Made by a program: the position numbers and the translations under genes
Notes under the pieces: model-generated
What the model saw: only the letters and a program-made list of their open reading frames with translations
What the model was told of the DNA's origin: nothing
Databases searched by the model: none
Assembly (NCBI RefSeq): GCF_963678635.1
Contig: NC_087064.1
Location: 46,671,346 to 46,735,345 of the forward strand
Direction: 5' to 3'
Source: Symsagittifera roscoffensis
Lineage: Eukaryota; Xenacoelomorpha; Acoela; Convolutidae
Length of the DNA stretch: 64,000 nt
In this document: positions 44,545 through 57,323 of the stretch, in pieces
Position numbering within the stretch: the stretch's first letter is position 1
Layout of the letters: every line of letters begins with the position of its first letter

Positions 44545-45680
44545 TTAAAATGAACTTTTTCTCGGCTCTTTCTCATAAAATTTTCCCAGAAGAGGTCTTT
44601 GATGATGTATAGAGGTTTTTTTAGATATTGCCGAAATTTCAAAAATTTCATCTGTAAACTGTGGCTGGTATCCTTTTCGTTACAGAATATATTTTTTTAA
44701 AAATCGAATATCCCATTTTTGAATTTTAGTTTAGTGTAGTTCATGAACGATTTTTTTTACAAAATTGATAAAAAATCAATATTTTTTACATCTCTCGGAG
44801 ATTTTTCAGTAGATCGATTATTGCGACAGTTCTATGAAGAAACGAACTGCGGCAATTTGAGAACACATTTTCACAATGATCTCCTATGTAACGATTCATT
44901 GTATGTTTTAAAGACCGAAATGCTATCTGCAAATGCAGCTTTTGTTTCACTTATTCTTGAGTTAACATCAATGTCTTTCTCCTATCAAATTTTTTTGAAA
45001 GTTCCCAAATATTATGTTACTTTATCAACCCAAAGTTTTTCAGGAGTGGTTTTTCGAGAAATCATTTTTTTGAAACCTTGTAAAGTGTTTTTGGCATACT
45101 TTGCTTTCGTTCTTTGAACTCTGACAATTCTCGGAAAAATATCTACAGCAACTAATAATTGCTTGACTCCATTGTTTTGACTAGCTAACTTGTTTACAAA
45201 AGCCAAGTCCATACACCAGGTTTCAATTGTTCATTTAGAAAAAGCTTGAGGTTTTCGGAAACATCTGCTTTGTGGAACAAATTGTGTATACGATGTCTTG
45301 GTTTGTAAGAATTGTTCTACTTTCTTTTTTGATAAACCACTCGCTTTACTCAAGTTTTGAATAGAACCGTACGCAGCTCTACCCCTAGAAAACAACCTTT
45401 TTAGTCTTATATTTTCAATTTTTGATAGGGATCCAAGTTCCTCTGTCCTAACAAATTTAGGAGGAAGTTGAGTTGCTTCCAAAATAGAAAAATAAATGTC
45501 TTGAAAATTGTTGTTTTTTTTTCGCTTTAGTGCACACACAAAGTCTACAATCGATTTTTTTGTATCTCGAATTTCTCTTATGATATTGTCTGACTGGCTG
45601 AGTTTAATTGTAGGAGAATTCAAAATTGAATCAATAAGGTGCTTAATGTTACTCGCTTTCTACCTCGCATTTACAGTACT
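44545..45680 (-). pseudogene. Maverick integrase remnant
   Basis: Shows GLSKKKVEQFL (helix-turn-helix-like part), MDLAFVNKLASQNNGVK with the first Asp of the rve core, LLVAVDIF, and LWVDKVT around the second Asp position. The third acidic residue falls in ETKAAFADS, where Asp replaces the usual Glu. C-terminal SPRDVKN and TDEIFEISAIS segments follow before a stop at 44545. At least four stops or shifts make it inactive. It would have inserted the element DNA. Confidence 0.65.
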
Positions 45681-45858
45681 GTAAAAAGTATCAAGCTTGT
45701 TTGTAAAATCTCCTCTTTTTTGTTTTTGTTCCAATTTTTGTTTTCTTGGACGTGCACTTTATGACTGATAAACTGAGCACGGAAATAAAACAAACTGTTC
45801 CATACTATGTCAACCGTTCAATGACAAAAGGGTGATGATAGATATCAATTGTAATCCT

Positions 45859-46755
45859 TTAGTTGAACTCTAAATAATTCTTCTTTCGTGTAGAGGAGTT
45901 ATTTTTTGTGTTAGTTCTAAAATTTCTTTTCGTTATTTTACTACGTCTTCTTTCGGAAGATCTCGAAGTTCTTCTCTTCTTAGATTTACTAAACACTCGC
46001 TCAGAAACTGAATGAAAATTTTTGGACAATTGAGAATAAAGTGTTTTCGAAATCTTAGGGAAAATTTTTGAAATATAGGGAGAGCTGAGACGTATTGTGT
46101 ACTCATCGTCCAAAAACTTTGTCTCCATTCCAGCTGGTAAGTAAAATTTCGTTGAAACTGAACCACTATTAGAGCAATATCTAAGTGAATCAACTGTTTT
46201 TGGGGTTAAATCAGTAAGTAAATGACCATGAGAAACTGATGTTACATCTTGATACCACTCTTTCAATTGAGATCCTAGACCTAATTGTTGTCTTAATGTT
46301 TAATTTGTAAAACATCTCTCGGTGACTTGAGCAAGACTCTATGTGTTTTTTGTAATTTTAAATCTCTTCCCAATTTTGCTTTGTTGGAACAAATTGTGTT
46401 TGATGTATATTGTGTTCAGACCCCTGCGTCTTCCAGCAGTGGCAGTTTTTACAAACTGATTGGAGTTTGAAATTTCTTCAGAAGAATCGTCAAATATAAG
46501 CATATACTTAGTTCCGTTATTGGGAAGATTTTCAATCAAGTGAAAATCTACTCCTTGGACAAACTTAAATTTTTTTCTTTGCACTTGACTATAGAGGGGT
46601 TAATAATGTTGATAAAAGTAAAAAAATTTGCCAAAAGCTGGTTAAAAAATACCGATTTTCAACCAATCAAAAATAAAATGAGATTTTCCAGATCCACCAC
46701 TTGGACCATTTAAGGAAATGAAAATTCTTTCTTTGGTAGATGATAACTTATTCAT
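45859..46755 (-). pseudogene. Maverick packaging ATPase remnant (A32/FtsK-HerA type)
   Basis: Starts around ATG 46755. Walker A NGPSGGSGKS is intact near 46700, followed by a stop (GIF*). Walker B YMLIFDD lies near 46495 in the ORF 46584-46339. The C-terminal part 46266-45859 has GHLLTDLTPKTVDSLRYCSN and a basic Ser/Arg tail. Frameshifts separate these three blocks. In Mavericks this ATPase is predicted to pump DNA into the capsid. Confidence 0.7.
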
Positions 46756-46859
46756 AGCTATTGGAAGGTAGAATATCACTAACTGTACTTGATAAGATAG
46801 CTAGCCAAACTGTCGTTACTTCACATGTTGTGGGAAACAAAATTTGAACGATTGCACAT

Positions 46860-48480
46860 ACTAGCATCGAAACTAAAATCAAAAATTGGCACAGAAAAAA
46901 TAAAGAGATCTATTACATGCACGTCCAAACAATTTCCATGATTTTCGTTCATGATGTTGTTCATCAAAAACAAAATTTCCTAAACTTACGGGCTTGTCAC
47001 ATTGATCGACCATCTTAACTCAAGAAAGAAAAAGTTGACACTGGCATTTAATTAAAATATAAAAAAGGAAGTACAATAAGTTTATTATGATTTACAATTT
47101 GTTAAATAAACATCGAGTCCATGTTCCGTGTGCAAATGCTTTTCTTTCTGCACAGTGGAGAGCTTTTGGTTGTCGAAATGGTTAGTTGCTACACCTCCAA
47201 TCATGTTCTTCATCTTTAAATATCAAAAACTAAACTTTTGGGCAAGTGTAGTCATCCAAGTTATTAATCTTTGTTTCCAAAAAATTTTGACAGAAACTTA
47301 CATTCTTCATACCCTTTTGCAAAAAATTCCGTTTCTGTTGCTTTTAGATTTATCAAAATTTTTTAAAGTTCAGAATGTTTTTCGGTAACCGCTGCTCCAA
47401 CTGATTCCATGAAAATGTTTTCTATACCGAGAAGATTGGGATATCGGTTTGAATTTTTTGGGAGGAAGAAAGGAATATCCTACAGTTTGTCCATCTTTAT
47501 AAACTCTTTCACTATATTGTTTTCAATACATTCAACATCCAAAACACCAGACTCATTCTGTTAACAGTTTTCTCTCGAGTTTGTTTTTGGTTAAAATGAT
47601 TAACAATCGAGCAATGCATGTACTGATGAAGCAAATACTTCAACCTATAAACAGAAAACATTTCCAGTCACGTGACCAAGAAAGCATGAACTGGGGAGAC
47701 TATATGCAACATAAAAACACTCATGTCTTTTTTCCTAGTAGAGTTCACAGATTCACAGAGTCATGTAGAATTGCATATAGTCTAAAAATTGTGGAGTTTA
47801 TAAAAAAATAATCCATACAGGAATTTCCGTATTCAATTAGACCTAAAAAAGGAAATTTTTGGTCCATTTCTTTCAAATTTATGTCCGAGTCCAAAACAAA
47901 ACAGGTACAAAAAAGATACTTTTTCTTTTTGTGTTTGACAATAAATCTTGCTTTATAATATCAAAAATTATAAAGCAAATTTCTTTCAATTTCTGTAAAT
48001 TCATTTTCTACAGTGCGTTCGGTAATAAAGATGCAAGAATTTTTCAATGTCTCTAGATAACCTAGTATTGAAGGAAGTATATCGAGTAATTGATCATTTT
48101 CTTTTCTTTGTAGTTGCAAAGAATGATTATTTTTCCATCGATTTCCATTTCTACGATATTCTATAAGTTCTATTTTTGGTATCGGATAGGTATCCTACGT
48201 GAATTTTTCTTCTACCATTATGCAGAGTCAACTCAAAATGAGATAATTGTGAATCTTCGTCCAAAATCTGCAAAATTGGTATATTTTGGGATTCTATAAC
48301 AGTAAGTGAATTTTTTGGGAATTTTCTTGAAGAACAATATGAAAAAATTCCAATTTATTGTGAAAATTTAAGATTAAATTTCTTGGTAAATCAATATTCC
48401 AACTCATACTGTTCAACGCGAATACTAAATGAAAAATGATGTTGAGGATAAACAATTAATTTACACGACAAAAAACAAAT
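46860..48480. other. Decayed interior of the Maverick
   Basis: No intact gene. Short plus-strand frames at 47581-47811 and 48114-48299 may be pieces of the polymerase N-terminus, but I cannot align them to a motif. Confidence 0.3.
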
Positions 48481-48492
48481 AAATAACACAAT

Positions 48493-48669
48493 TTATTTTA
48501 CATTACAGTTCTCGACCAACATAAAGTCTCCCAAAATTTGGGACTGTTCATTGAATTCGTTCAAAATATAGTTGAGATTGGCAACTTGTTTCATTGCTTC
48601 CTTCTCTTTTGCAGTGAAAAAACGAATCTGAATGTAGGGAGTCTTGTTAACATTGTACTTTTTAATCAT
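48493..48669 (-). CDS. 58-aa open frame inside the Maverick, unknown
   Basis: Begins MIKKYNVNKTPYIQIRFF and ends VENCNVK; the frame is open for about 28 more codons upstream (ADFFEFLRIALA). It is too short for most ORF lists. It looks protein-like and lies just beside the polymerase on the opposite strand. Probably a remnant of a small Maverick gene; no family recognised. Confidence 0.35.
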   Translation of the reverse strand: MIKKYNVNKTPYIQIRFFTAKEKEAMKQVANLNYILNEFNEQSQILGDFMLVENCNVK

Positions 48670-48837
48670 GGCGAGAGCAATCCTTAAGAACTCAAAAAAA
48701 TCAGCTGATTGACTTGAAACAGCATTTAGAGCGCTATTTTAATACTTTACCGGTGTTTTGCTTCAATAGCGGCAGAAAGGATCTCAACCTTATCAAATCT
48801 TATTTTATTACGTACCTTATATGTGATAAGTAAACCG

Positions 48838-51220
48838 AAGCAAAATTCATTAAAAAATTAGAGGATTTCATATCATTCAAATCTGGCGATGTACAGTTTC
48901 TAGACATAATGAAGTTTCTTGGAGGAGCAACTATTTTGGATTCGCTTCTGAAAGCCTATAAAGCAAGTGAAAACAAAGGTTTTTTCCCTCAAGAATGGTT
49001 TGACAGTCCAGACAAGCTTGACTGTGCGGAATTGCTTCCATATGAAGCCTTTTTCAGCAAACTGAGAAATCACAACCCTCTAGAGAAAGATTTCAACAAT
49101 TACTAAACATTTGTTAACGGAGGACTTGATCAGCAAAGTGTGCTGAAAAAGTTACGTATTCAGTCAGTTCCGCCAACAGGTTTCAAAAGATACTCTTATT
49201 TGAAAACCATCTGGGAACAACACACCATGATCACTTTCAAAGACTTCTTACGATGGTATAACAACAAAGATGTTGTTCCTACTCTTGGAGCTAAGAAAAA
49301 ATTGATAGAGTTTACCATGGTAAGGGAATTGACTTATTGCAACTGGGGTGCACGCTTCCAAACCTTGCAAACATCTGCTTACACAGATAAACAAATCACA
49401 AACTCTACCCGCTCTTTGAAGGAGAAAACAATTTATCTTAGAAAATTATAGAAGACATGACAGGTGGTATATCTGCATTTTTACACGAGAAGTTGTTTAA
49501 GATCAATCATATATTCGTAACTCGTCAAATGTTTGCAAGACAATAGTTGGAATTGACGCTAACCATTTCTATTGATTCTCAATGTGCCAAGAGATGCCGA
49601 CCGGACTTTACACAAGATGGTAGTATGACTCTGAAATGGATCAATTTAAAGCTAGAAATAACAGGACAAAAAATTTCGAGAACATGGTAATGTCATTTCT
49701 ATCAAAGAGTCCAGAGTGTAAAATTGAGAGTTTTTACACAACCGGAAAGCAGAAGAAAATTGACTATTTCCATATTGATGGCTACTGCGATCACAGTAAA
49801 ACAGTATTTGAAGCTATGGGTTGCTACTAACACTTCTGCTCATACCAAGAAACCCGTCCATTGTTCTCAGAACAAGATATTAAAAAGGGAAATAAAAAAC
49901 AAGAAATGGATGAATTGAGACGAGAGTACATAAAAGAAAGAGGTCAAAAGTTTCAGGAAATGTGGGAGTGTGAGTGATGGGAGCATTTCAAAACAGATTT
50001 TTTAGTCAAGAATCATGTCTAGACAAATTTTCCCTACAAAAGACCTCTGTCTATTGATTCTTTACTTGAAAAAAACAAAAAACAGATCTCTTTTTGGTTA
50101 TGTGCAATGCGATTTAATAGTTCCCGACGAGTTGAAGTCTACATTTTCAAATTTTCCTTCAATATTCAAAAATTTTGACGTCTGCCGTAATGATATTGGA
50201 GAATACATGGAAACTATGCCGAAGAAAACGATTTGCGAAAAAGTCCACAATGAATGTTGATATCCAGTTTTAAATTAGAAATGGCACAATTATCACACCC
50301 CTTCCTAACTTCTATCTAAGTCTTGGACTTCATTGTACAAAAGAATTTTGGTTTGTTGAGTACAAACCTAGGAAATGTTTCAACAACTTTGTTCAATCTG
50401 TTTTTGATGCTCGTAGAGAAGAAGACGAGAATCCTCACTTTGGAGTTGATGCTGAGACCATGGAGCTTCTCGGTAACAGTTCGTATGGTCATCAAATTAT
50501 GGACAGATCCAGACACACGATAACCAAAAAACTCGGCGATGAGAAGACTCACGAATCAAAAAACGAAAAACTTTTAAGCAATTGAATGTTGTGAAAAATG
50601 ATTTACATGAAGTAGAACTGTTAAAGTCAACAATCGATCAAAAAGAATAGGGAACAAAATATTGTAAACGTTTTCATCCTTCAATAGGCCAAACTCAAAA
50701 TAATGGAGGATATTACAAGTTTTTTTCACAAGTAAGGCGATGAGAACAACTTTGAGGAATTGGAGATTGACAGAGATTCTCTGTATCTAGTATTAGATGA
50801 ACAGAACTTGGAGGATTCTATTTTACCTGAGATCAAAGCTCAATGGCTGCAAATCAGTCGAAATGACTGCCGAGATGACTTTATTGTCAAACGCAAAGTA
50901 AAATTTGCGCTGTCAAGTTGCGCTGTTCATAAGAGCATGACAAACGAGAACCCGGTCTATTCAAAGAAGAACTTCGCTGTACTGAAATTTTGTGCCTGTA
51001 CAGCAGGACGTATTACTGATATGACAGTAAAAGCAACAATTTTAAATTTAGCGTCAAAGGACTCAACAAAACAACGCTAGAAGATAATGGGGACGGATCA
51101 ATGTCTATATAAAGACAATTTTTTGACAAAGTTGTAAATTTGAAGTCGATGAATCGCGGATTCAAAACCTCCATTCATTTAGTCGGAACAAATGAACAAA
51201 CTAAAAAAGGACTCAGTTAA
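48838..51220 (+). pseudogene. Maverick protein-primed DNA polymerase B remnant
   Basis: Fragments in all three plus frames: FLGGATILDSLLKAYKASEN, SFKDFLRWYNNKDVVPTL, IVGIDANHFY (motif A region), PTGLYTRW, KIESFYTTGKQKKID, LFGYVQCDLIVPDELKS, LLGNSSYGHQIMDRSRHT (motif B) and ELEIDRDSLYLVLDE (motif C, with Arg for the usual Thr of DTDS). At least ten stops or shifts. N-terminal exonuclease and primer-protein region would lie in 47,100-48,830 but is too decayed to follow. It replicated the element from its termini. Confidence 0.75.
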
Positions 51221-51554
51221 TTTTATCCGATAAGGGAAGTACTTAACGATGGGTTACATATTAAGCCATTGAACTTATAAATTTAACCTGTAAACTGTAG
51301 TAAAAACTTATTCGATGCAATGATTTATATGTTATTTAACTTTTGAACTGCAAGATTACATTTTACAGTAGTTTAATTTTTTTTTCTGAAAAACTTTATT
51401 TCATCTTTAAAGCTTCAGATAGGTTTCAGCATAGTTTCAGACACTTTCAATTTAGCTCAAAGGGTTTGGAACAACATTAGAAACATATCTTTATGCATTG
51501 AGAAAACTATACCCTATTGGATTGGTGTAGAGAATCTTAAAAATTCTTAAGATC

Positions 51555-51752
51555 GAAATTTTTTTTCTGAAACCTACCATCACAATGAAACCTTACCATT
51601 TTATTACATTAGGAAACCTACTCCCTCTGTTATTACAGAGGGAAATCTATTGCCTATCTTAGTATATAGCTTGGGACTGGTTGCTCTATTTCCTATCTTA
51701 ATACATGAGAGTCTACACCCACCAACCCTCCTGATTGCCTCACGCATATACT
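51555..51752. repeat. Right terminal inverted repeat of the Maverick
   Basis: Reversed, it follows the left end: ATGTATTAAGATAGGAAAT, a diverged ACTAAGATAGGCAATAG, then ATGGTAAGGTTTCA and AGGTTTCAGAAAAAAAATTT. Diverged at many positions, consistent with an old insertion. Confidence 0.75.
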
Positions 51753-52495
51753 AATTAATCGAAACACTGTTTGATAGTTAACTTAAGTGTTTTGTCAATA
51801 GCTGACGGATGCTGGTGTTTGCGTTTTTTGTGAGGTCACTATCAGATTAAGACAATAATGGATGCCTGGACTTGGACAGCTGGAACGACTATCAACTCTT
51901 AGCCGCAATTGGCCAAAAGTGTATAGATTCTCACTACAGATCAAATCCAAACTGTTAAACATCATGGTAAAGATCTTAGTTAACTCTTTGATGGCAAAGA
52001 CAGCCAATTAAATTTTGACAGCAATTTGAATTTGATGGCAAAGACAGCAAATTGAGGTCAAAACAAATCAACTTTTAATAACTCCGAAACTCAGTTGGTT
52101 TTGTTATAGATAAAACACGGATATTCTACGAGCCGAATTCAAGTGAACCGATGTTCTTTTCTCAATTTCTAGTCGCAGCTCTGATCAACTGGCTTAACTC
52201 CATACATGCGTATGGCGCACTAAAATTATAATAAGTAAACATCTAAACACCACCTTTGGTCTTGACCAAACATACGTAATAATATCAAAAGCGTAATTAC
52301 ATAACATCAATAGATACGTTCACTGCATCTGCAGAAATAACTATGTTGTCACTCGAGGTTACTGCAACCGCAGTACCACATTTCCCTGAGGACAAACAAA
52401 ATGTTATCATATAACTATAAAATTTTAATCATAATATCACAATAGGAGTTTTTCACTCAGTTTGTGTAGCGGTTGGTGCAGAAGTTAGTATCAGT

Positions 52496-53996
52496 TTAAC
52501 GTGTCAGATTGAGTGTTACTTTCCACTTAGCTTTCCATGAACTGGATGTGTCGACTGCTGCGTATCCGAATTTTCTCCGGAATAGATGACGCTCCAAGAT
52601 ACCCAGTCTTGTCTCCAGTGGTTGGCTTGTGTCCCTTTTCAGATTCTCTAGTTCCTGCTTATACGTCTCCAGCGCTAGTTCGTTGAGGTCAGCTATATCT
52701 TCGTCTGTGCTTATCTCCTTCACTGAGTATTTTATCGGGCTGCCAAACCGTTTGGATTCTTGTTGGCTCATTTACTGCGTCGAACCGTTGCTCCCGTCTA
52801 CTTGTTAACCATCGACTGGTCAGAGACCCCTGGTGGAGGAGAACTGGCTCCCCTGTCGCATGTTCCTCAGACATCGTATCTTTCGCGTTCAAAGTTTCCT
52901 CCGCTGATTTCTGTATTCCTCGTGTTAAAACTTGGTCCTCCAAAACCTTCCACTCTTCTGAGGCCATGTCCTACTTTTGAAACGCGTTCAAAATCGTGTT
53001 CGGTGAAGTACATCTGTTTATTTGCTTTTTTTGGGCTGAATTTTTTCGGTGACAACGAACTACTCGGCGGCTCCTGTTTCCCCGCTGTATCAGTTGATTT
53101 AGGCAGTGTTCGCTTCTCAGCTAGTGCTGCAGCTTTTTTCTTCTCCTGTATTAGTTTCTTGCCCTTGAGCTTCTCGGCGACCTGCTCCTGCGATTTCGGT
53201 CCCACCGACGCTGGGCTTCATTGATTAGGTTTCGCTTTCCTAACTGTCAAAATTAATCCGCCTCCTTTGGGGGTTTCCTTCGAAGGTGACCATCGTGTCA
53301 CTGTTTTGGAAGTGTTCGTGGGTTCGCTGATCCAGCACAATTCGCGTCTCTTGCTCAGACTCGGTTTCTAACGCCGGCTCCATGTCCTTTTCTGGCGTTT
53401 GCTTTTGGTCACCTCCAGTGGACTTTTTACCTTCCCCATTTGGCTCTTTTTTCCTGCCGAGTAAGGTAGACTTTTAAGTGGAATTGCCGCTTTCGCTATG
53501 TCGCTCTTCCTATATAAATAGCCCGAAGCTGTCGTTACCGTATTTGGTATCTCCGCTGTCACAACCCCTTTTAGAGGATTAGTCAACGCCGCCCACTTCT
53601 GCGGTCCTCGTCCCGGCGTAGTAGATTGTGTTGATTCCTCACTGACGCCGTGGGTTTATCCTCGACAAACCCGCGTTCTCAGGAATACAACTGCTCTTTC
53701 CTGAGTTCCGGGTCGATTGTGCTCCTATCATCTACTAGCTGCTGCAGGTCGTGCCCTGCCAGCCGACGACGTTCGGCATTCCACTTTGCGTTCGCGTCAG
53801 GTAACGCCTTAAGTGTTTTTGCTCGTTCCCTGTCTTGTGCCGATCTAGTTTGCTGCTTGAACAGCGGACTAACTTCTCTGCTTCTATCTCCTTTTCTCGC
53901 AATCCTCAAGGAGTCCCGGGAATGATCTATCCGTTTTCTAAGCTGGTTCGCGGTGGTTTTCTCCAGATGCTGCTTATCTAAATGGTCAGAACTCTG
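52496..53996 (-). pseudogene. Broken GC-richer coding sequence, unknown
   Basis: A 1.5-kb block with higher GC and protein-like minus-strand pieces in different frames. 53996-53679 is preceded by acceptor CAATTCTTACAG and contains KALPDANAKWNAERRRL. 53586-53368 and 53205-52867 are Lys-rich; the latter has KKANKQMYFTEHDFERVSKV. 52771-52496 has DLNELALETYKQELENLKRD. Frame changes every 200-400 nt suggest a dead gene, perhaps a retroelement gag or captured host sequence. I do not recognise the family. Confidence 0.4.
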
Positions 53997-53999
53997 TAA

Positions 54000-56900
54000 G
54001 AATTGATATGAAATCATAACGGAAACCCTAGAAACCCGCTTATAGGCAATACTGTATGATGTATAATCGTTGATGAAAGCAGAGAAACCATCAAAAAAAT
54101 GGTTATTGTTTTTAATCGGTTTTTTTGTTTTTAAAAAAAAGTAAAAAAGCATGGTCTTGAACACCAATTTATAGCAGATACTAGGCCATCGTGTTCTTTT
54201 ATTAATTTTGATACCTTAGTTGACTCGTGAAATCAAGCAACCCGAATTTGAATCACCTCAGCGCTTGAACAAAATGGACCAAAAAGTCTGCGTTATTTTT
54301 CAAAAAATTTGTAAGCTTTTTCAGATCGTGTAGTCTGAAAAAATTCCTGAAAAAAATCTTCTTGTTGGTTATTGTTTCGTTTTTTTTTGAAGAAAATGAC
54401 GAAATTTTTGTGCTCAGTTTGTTTTTTCTCCAGACAGTTTTTGATTTTTTTAACTAATGTTTTTGACATAGATATCATTCAGAAAATGTTGTTGTCTTGA
54501 GCTCAAACTTAAAATGATAGTTCACTTTTGATCGAACTTTTTGTGACAATATTGCGGTTTAAAAATAGCCAATTTTGCTAACTTGTGACAATTAATGCGA
54601 TATATAATTGGTGCTAAACACGCGTAAGGGGAGTCTGAATCCGTCTTAGATTTAATTTCCTTTTCAAAAAAACTTAAAACAAATTTTTTTTTCATGATTT
54701 CAATGTCAACCATTTTTCTAAATTAATGAATTATTTTTTATGTTCTTAATTTTTTAAAATTTACTTATAATCATCTTTTTCAAATAGACAATTTCGAAAA
54801 TGGACAATTTGGCTATGCTCTGGTTTAATTTATGTGCTCTTTGAAGAATTTATGCGTAAACTTTATAGCGCAACACGAATTTTTTATGCGTGACAAAATA
54901 TCCGGCACAATAAAATTGTTCAATTTTTGAGTTGAGGCTAGCGCATTGGTCATATCAGTTTCGTACAATTCAAACTTTTACAATTGATCTTTGATATTGT
55001 CCAACATGTGTAATTTATCAATATTAAAAACCCCAAAAACTGTTCGCTGGGGTTAAAGTGGCAGTCGGAACATTCAAGGTTTTGGCTTGGTTTACAAACA
55101 GTGTTGTTTAGTTTTTCATTAGCAAAAAACTGTTTTGGAGTTTTTCATTAGCAAAAAACTGTATCGAAAAATTTTTTTTAGCGTTAAGTTTTCAAGCGTG
55201 AAGGGAATGTCTTTTAAAAGCAACCAATGTCCTTTAGTTGTGACAAAGCTTCTAATTCTGGCAATCGATTACCTTTTGCAATAAATAGCAACAAATGCAA
55301 ATATGGAGGTTCCCAATAATTTAAATTCAAAACAAAAAAATGCCAATGAGCACAATAAGTAATTTATTTCACTTTTTTTGCAATGCATTTTTTTTCTGTC
55401 TAGTTTTCGGTCATTTATTCTTTTACATCTACAAAAAAGAAGAAATTAAGCTTGTGAGAAATTGCAACCATTGCAATTTTTGTTTACACTTGCTTTTGTT
55501 TTCTTTCAGATTGTTTGGCACTCGGCACTCGATCTATCACTTGCTCGAGACTAATCATCCGAGCTAGATTGTCAGCCGCTGTTTTTGGAGAAAAACAATC
55601 TTGTATGCTATATTTCAACTTTCTAAGTATTTAGGCATTTGCCGCATTTATATAATAATGTATTGCTTCTTTCCCGTGTGGACCTCCATGCACCGAAAAT
55701 GCTTATCATACAATTCCATAAAAAAAAACCATTGTCATACAATTCCATACGTCAAATGTGAGAAAAAAACGCTTGCCAAACAATTTTCATACGTTTTCTA
55801 AAATCAATAAAAATTAAAAATTTAACAATTTCTGCGGCTTTTTGAGCGGCTAACAATTACTTATCATACTTTTTCCATATTTGACAATTGTATGACAAGC
55901 ATTTTTGCCATAAGGGATAACTTTTCGCCATAACTTTTTAATGAACATTTGAAATGAGTTGTGAAAACTTTATAATCACTTTTCTGAAGGATGAGAAAAA
56001 ATTGCGAAAACAATTCCGTTCAAATCCAAGTAAAGTTCTCCTGCAGAAAAATAAAAAACTGAGGTTTCAAGTTCTTAAAAAAAACTTTTTTTCTCAGTTT
56101 TTTTTCTCTGTTCGCAAATTGCACGGCTTGTTAGATGGGTTTTAATGTAATTTGTGCAGCATTCAAAAAAAATCCAGAAACTGTTTGTCATACAATTTTT
56201 ATAAATGACAAAACTTTTAGACATACAATTTTCATTTATGGGAAAATGTTTATCACAGAAATTTCATACAATTTTCTGTACGTATGGAATTGTATGGAAT
56301 TGTATCAAAAGAAGTTTCGAATTTATGAGAGTTGTATGATAAGTATTTTTGGTCAACCCTGGTTACAAGAAATAAAAAAATGATTTTCATTTGGGCGACT
56401 AGATGCAATTAATTTCTGGGAAACCTTGATTTAGTGGAAAGACAGCGGTGGTACTATAGCGACAGGTACTATAGCGACAAACTAATTGAAGAAATTTGTC
56501 CATGTCGTAATTTGCTGACAAACAAAAAAATTAATAGAGAAAATTATACACAATAAAAGTAAAATTATTTCGAATGCAATTATCCGACAGTGGTCAGAAC
56601 TCAATCACAAAAATATTTTTCCGCCGGCCGACGAAATTTTGTTTTTTCACCGGGAAGCTTAATTAATTTTATTAATTGCGTTTTTTTTTCAAATATTTAA
56701 CTCCTTCAGCACCCAAATTGTCCTCTCTTCATAAAATGTTATAATCATTTTTTGCCGACCGAAAATTTAAACTTTTTCCAAAAAGCGACTGTGGCACCAA
56801 TATACGTTTTCATTTTTTCACAGCTTTTCAAAACAGCCGATGTAGCTGTGCTTTGGGCTATTGACTGATAAACTTTGGTTACAGGATCGTTCTGGATTGA

Positions 56901-57300
56901 ATTCCAGCTACTCAGTCTTGATTTTTTTTATAGTTACAAATTATCATTAGAGACAGTCTTCTATTAATAAACAGGCCTTTTTTTGAGAGTTAGCCAATAT
57001 TTAAAAGCACTCGTAAAAAAAGAGAACCAGTTGCTGTGCAAGTAGCACAGTACAGAAACGACGGCAAAAATTAAAAAAAAAAACAGCTGAAAAACGGGAA
57101 ACACCGAGCAAAAATTATTCAACAAATTTTTTCAAATCTTTGTTTTTTCTTAAACGACTTGCAGTATGATTTTTAATATTCGGTAGAAAACAGCAAAAAA
57201 AGATCGATAGTAACTGCTAAACTATTCGTACAATTGTAGTAGAAATAATAAGAAGGTACCCGCACTGACAAAAATGGATTAGGATCATTTTTAGTATGAA
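54000..57300. other. Gene-poor stretch left of the BEL element
   Basis: AT-rich, many T runs. No gene seen. It contains the inverted-repeat unit at 55692-56353, and near 57015-57045 a word (TTGCTGTGCAAGTAGC) whose reverse occurs at 760-780. Confidence 0.4.
55692..56353. repeat. Inverted-repeat unit with ATCATACAATT words
   Basis: ACCGAAAATGCTTATCATAC on the left pairs with the reversed right end ACCAAAAATACTTATCATAC. Further copies of TTGTCATACAATT/AATTGTATGACAA lie inside. Probably a MITE or foldback; no target duplication identified. Confidence 0.45.
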
Positions 57301-57323
57301 AAAAGTACGTTGATTAAATTTCG

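Larger units (their letters stand above)
36815..51752. mobile_element. Degenerate Maverick/Polinton
   Basis: Terminal inverted repeats start AGTATATGTGTGAGGCGATC (left) and AGTATATGCGTGAGGCAATC (right, reversed). Between them are remnants of the Maverick gene set: packaging ATPase, rve-type integrase, two jelly-roll-context capsid genes, small basic protein, adenain-like protease (all minus) and protein-primed polymerase B (plus). All are broken by stops or frameshifts. A 6-bp target duplication is not visible (GCGAGT versus AATTAA). The length of ~14.9 kb is inflated by a fourfold tandem repeat at 37266-43000. Confidence 0.85.

Noticed and set aside
44743-45117. Plus-strand 124-aa frame
   Set aside because: Antisense to the integrase remnant, whose motifs are read on the minus strand.
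36809-51758. 6-bp target duplication of the Maverick
   Set aside because: GCGAGT and AATTAA do not match, and shifting the ends by one base does not help.
56800-57310. 5' LTR of the BEL element
   Set aside because: No stretch here matches the sequence after the 3' purine tract at 63044; the element is truncated.
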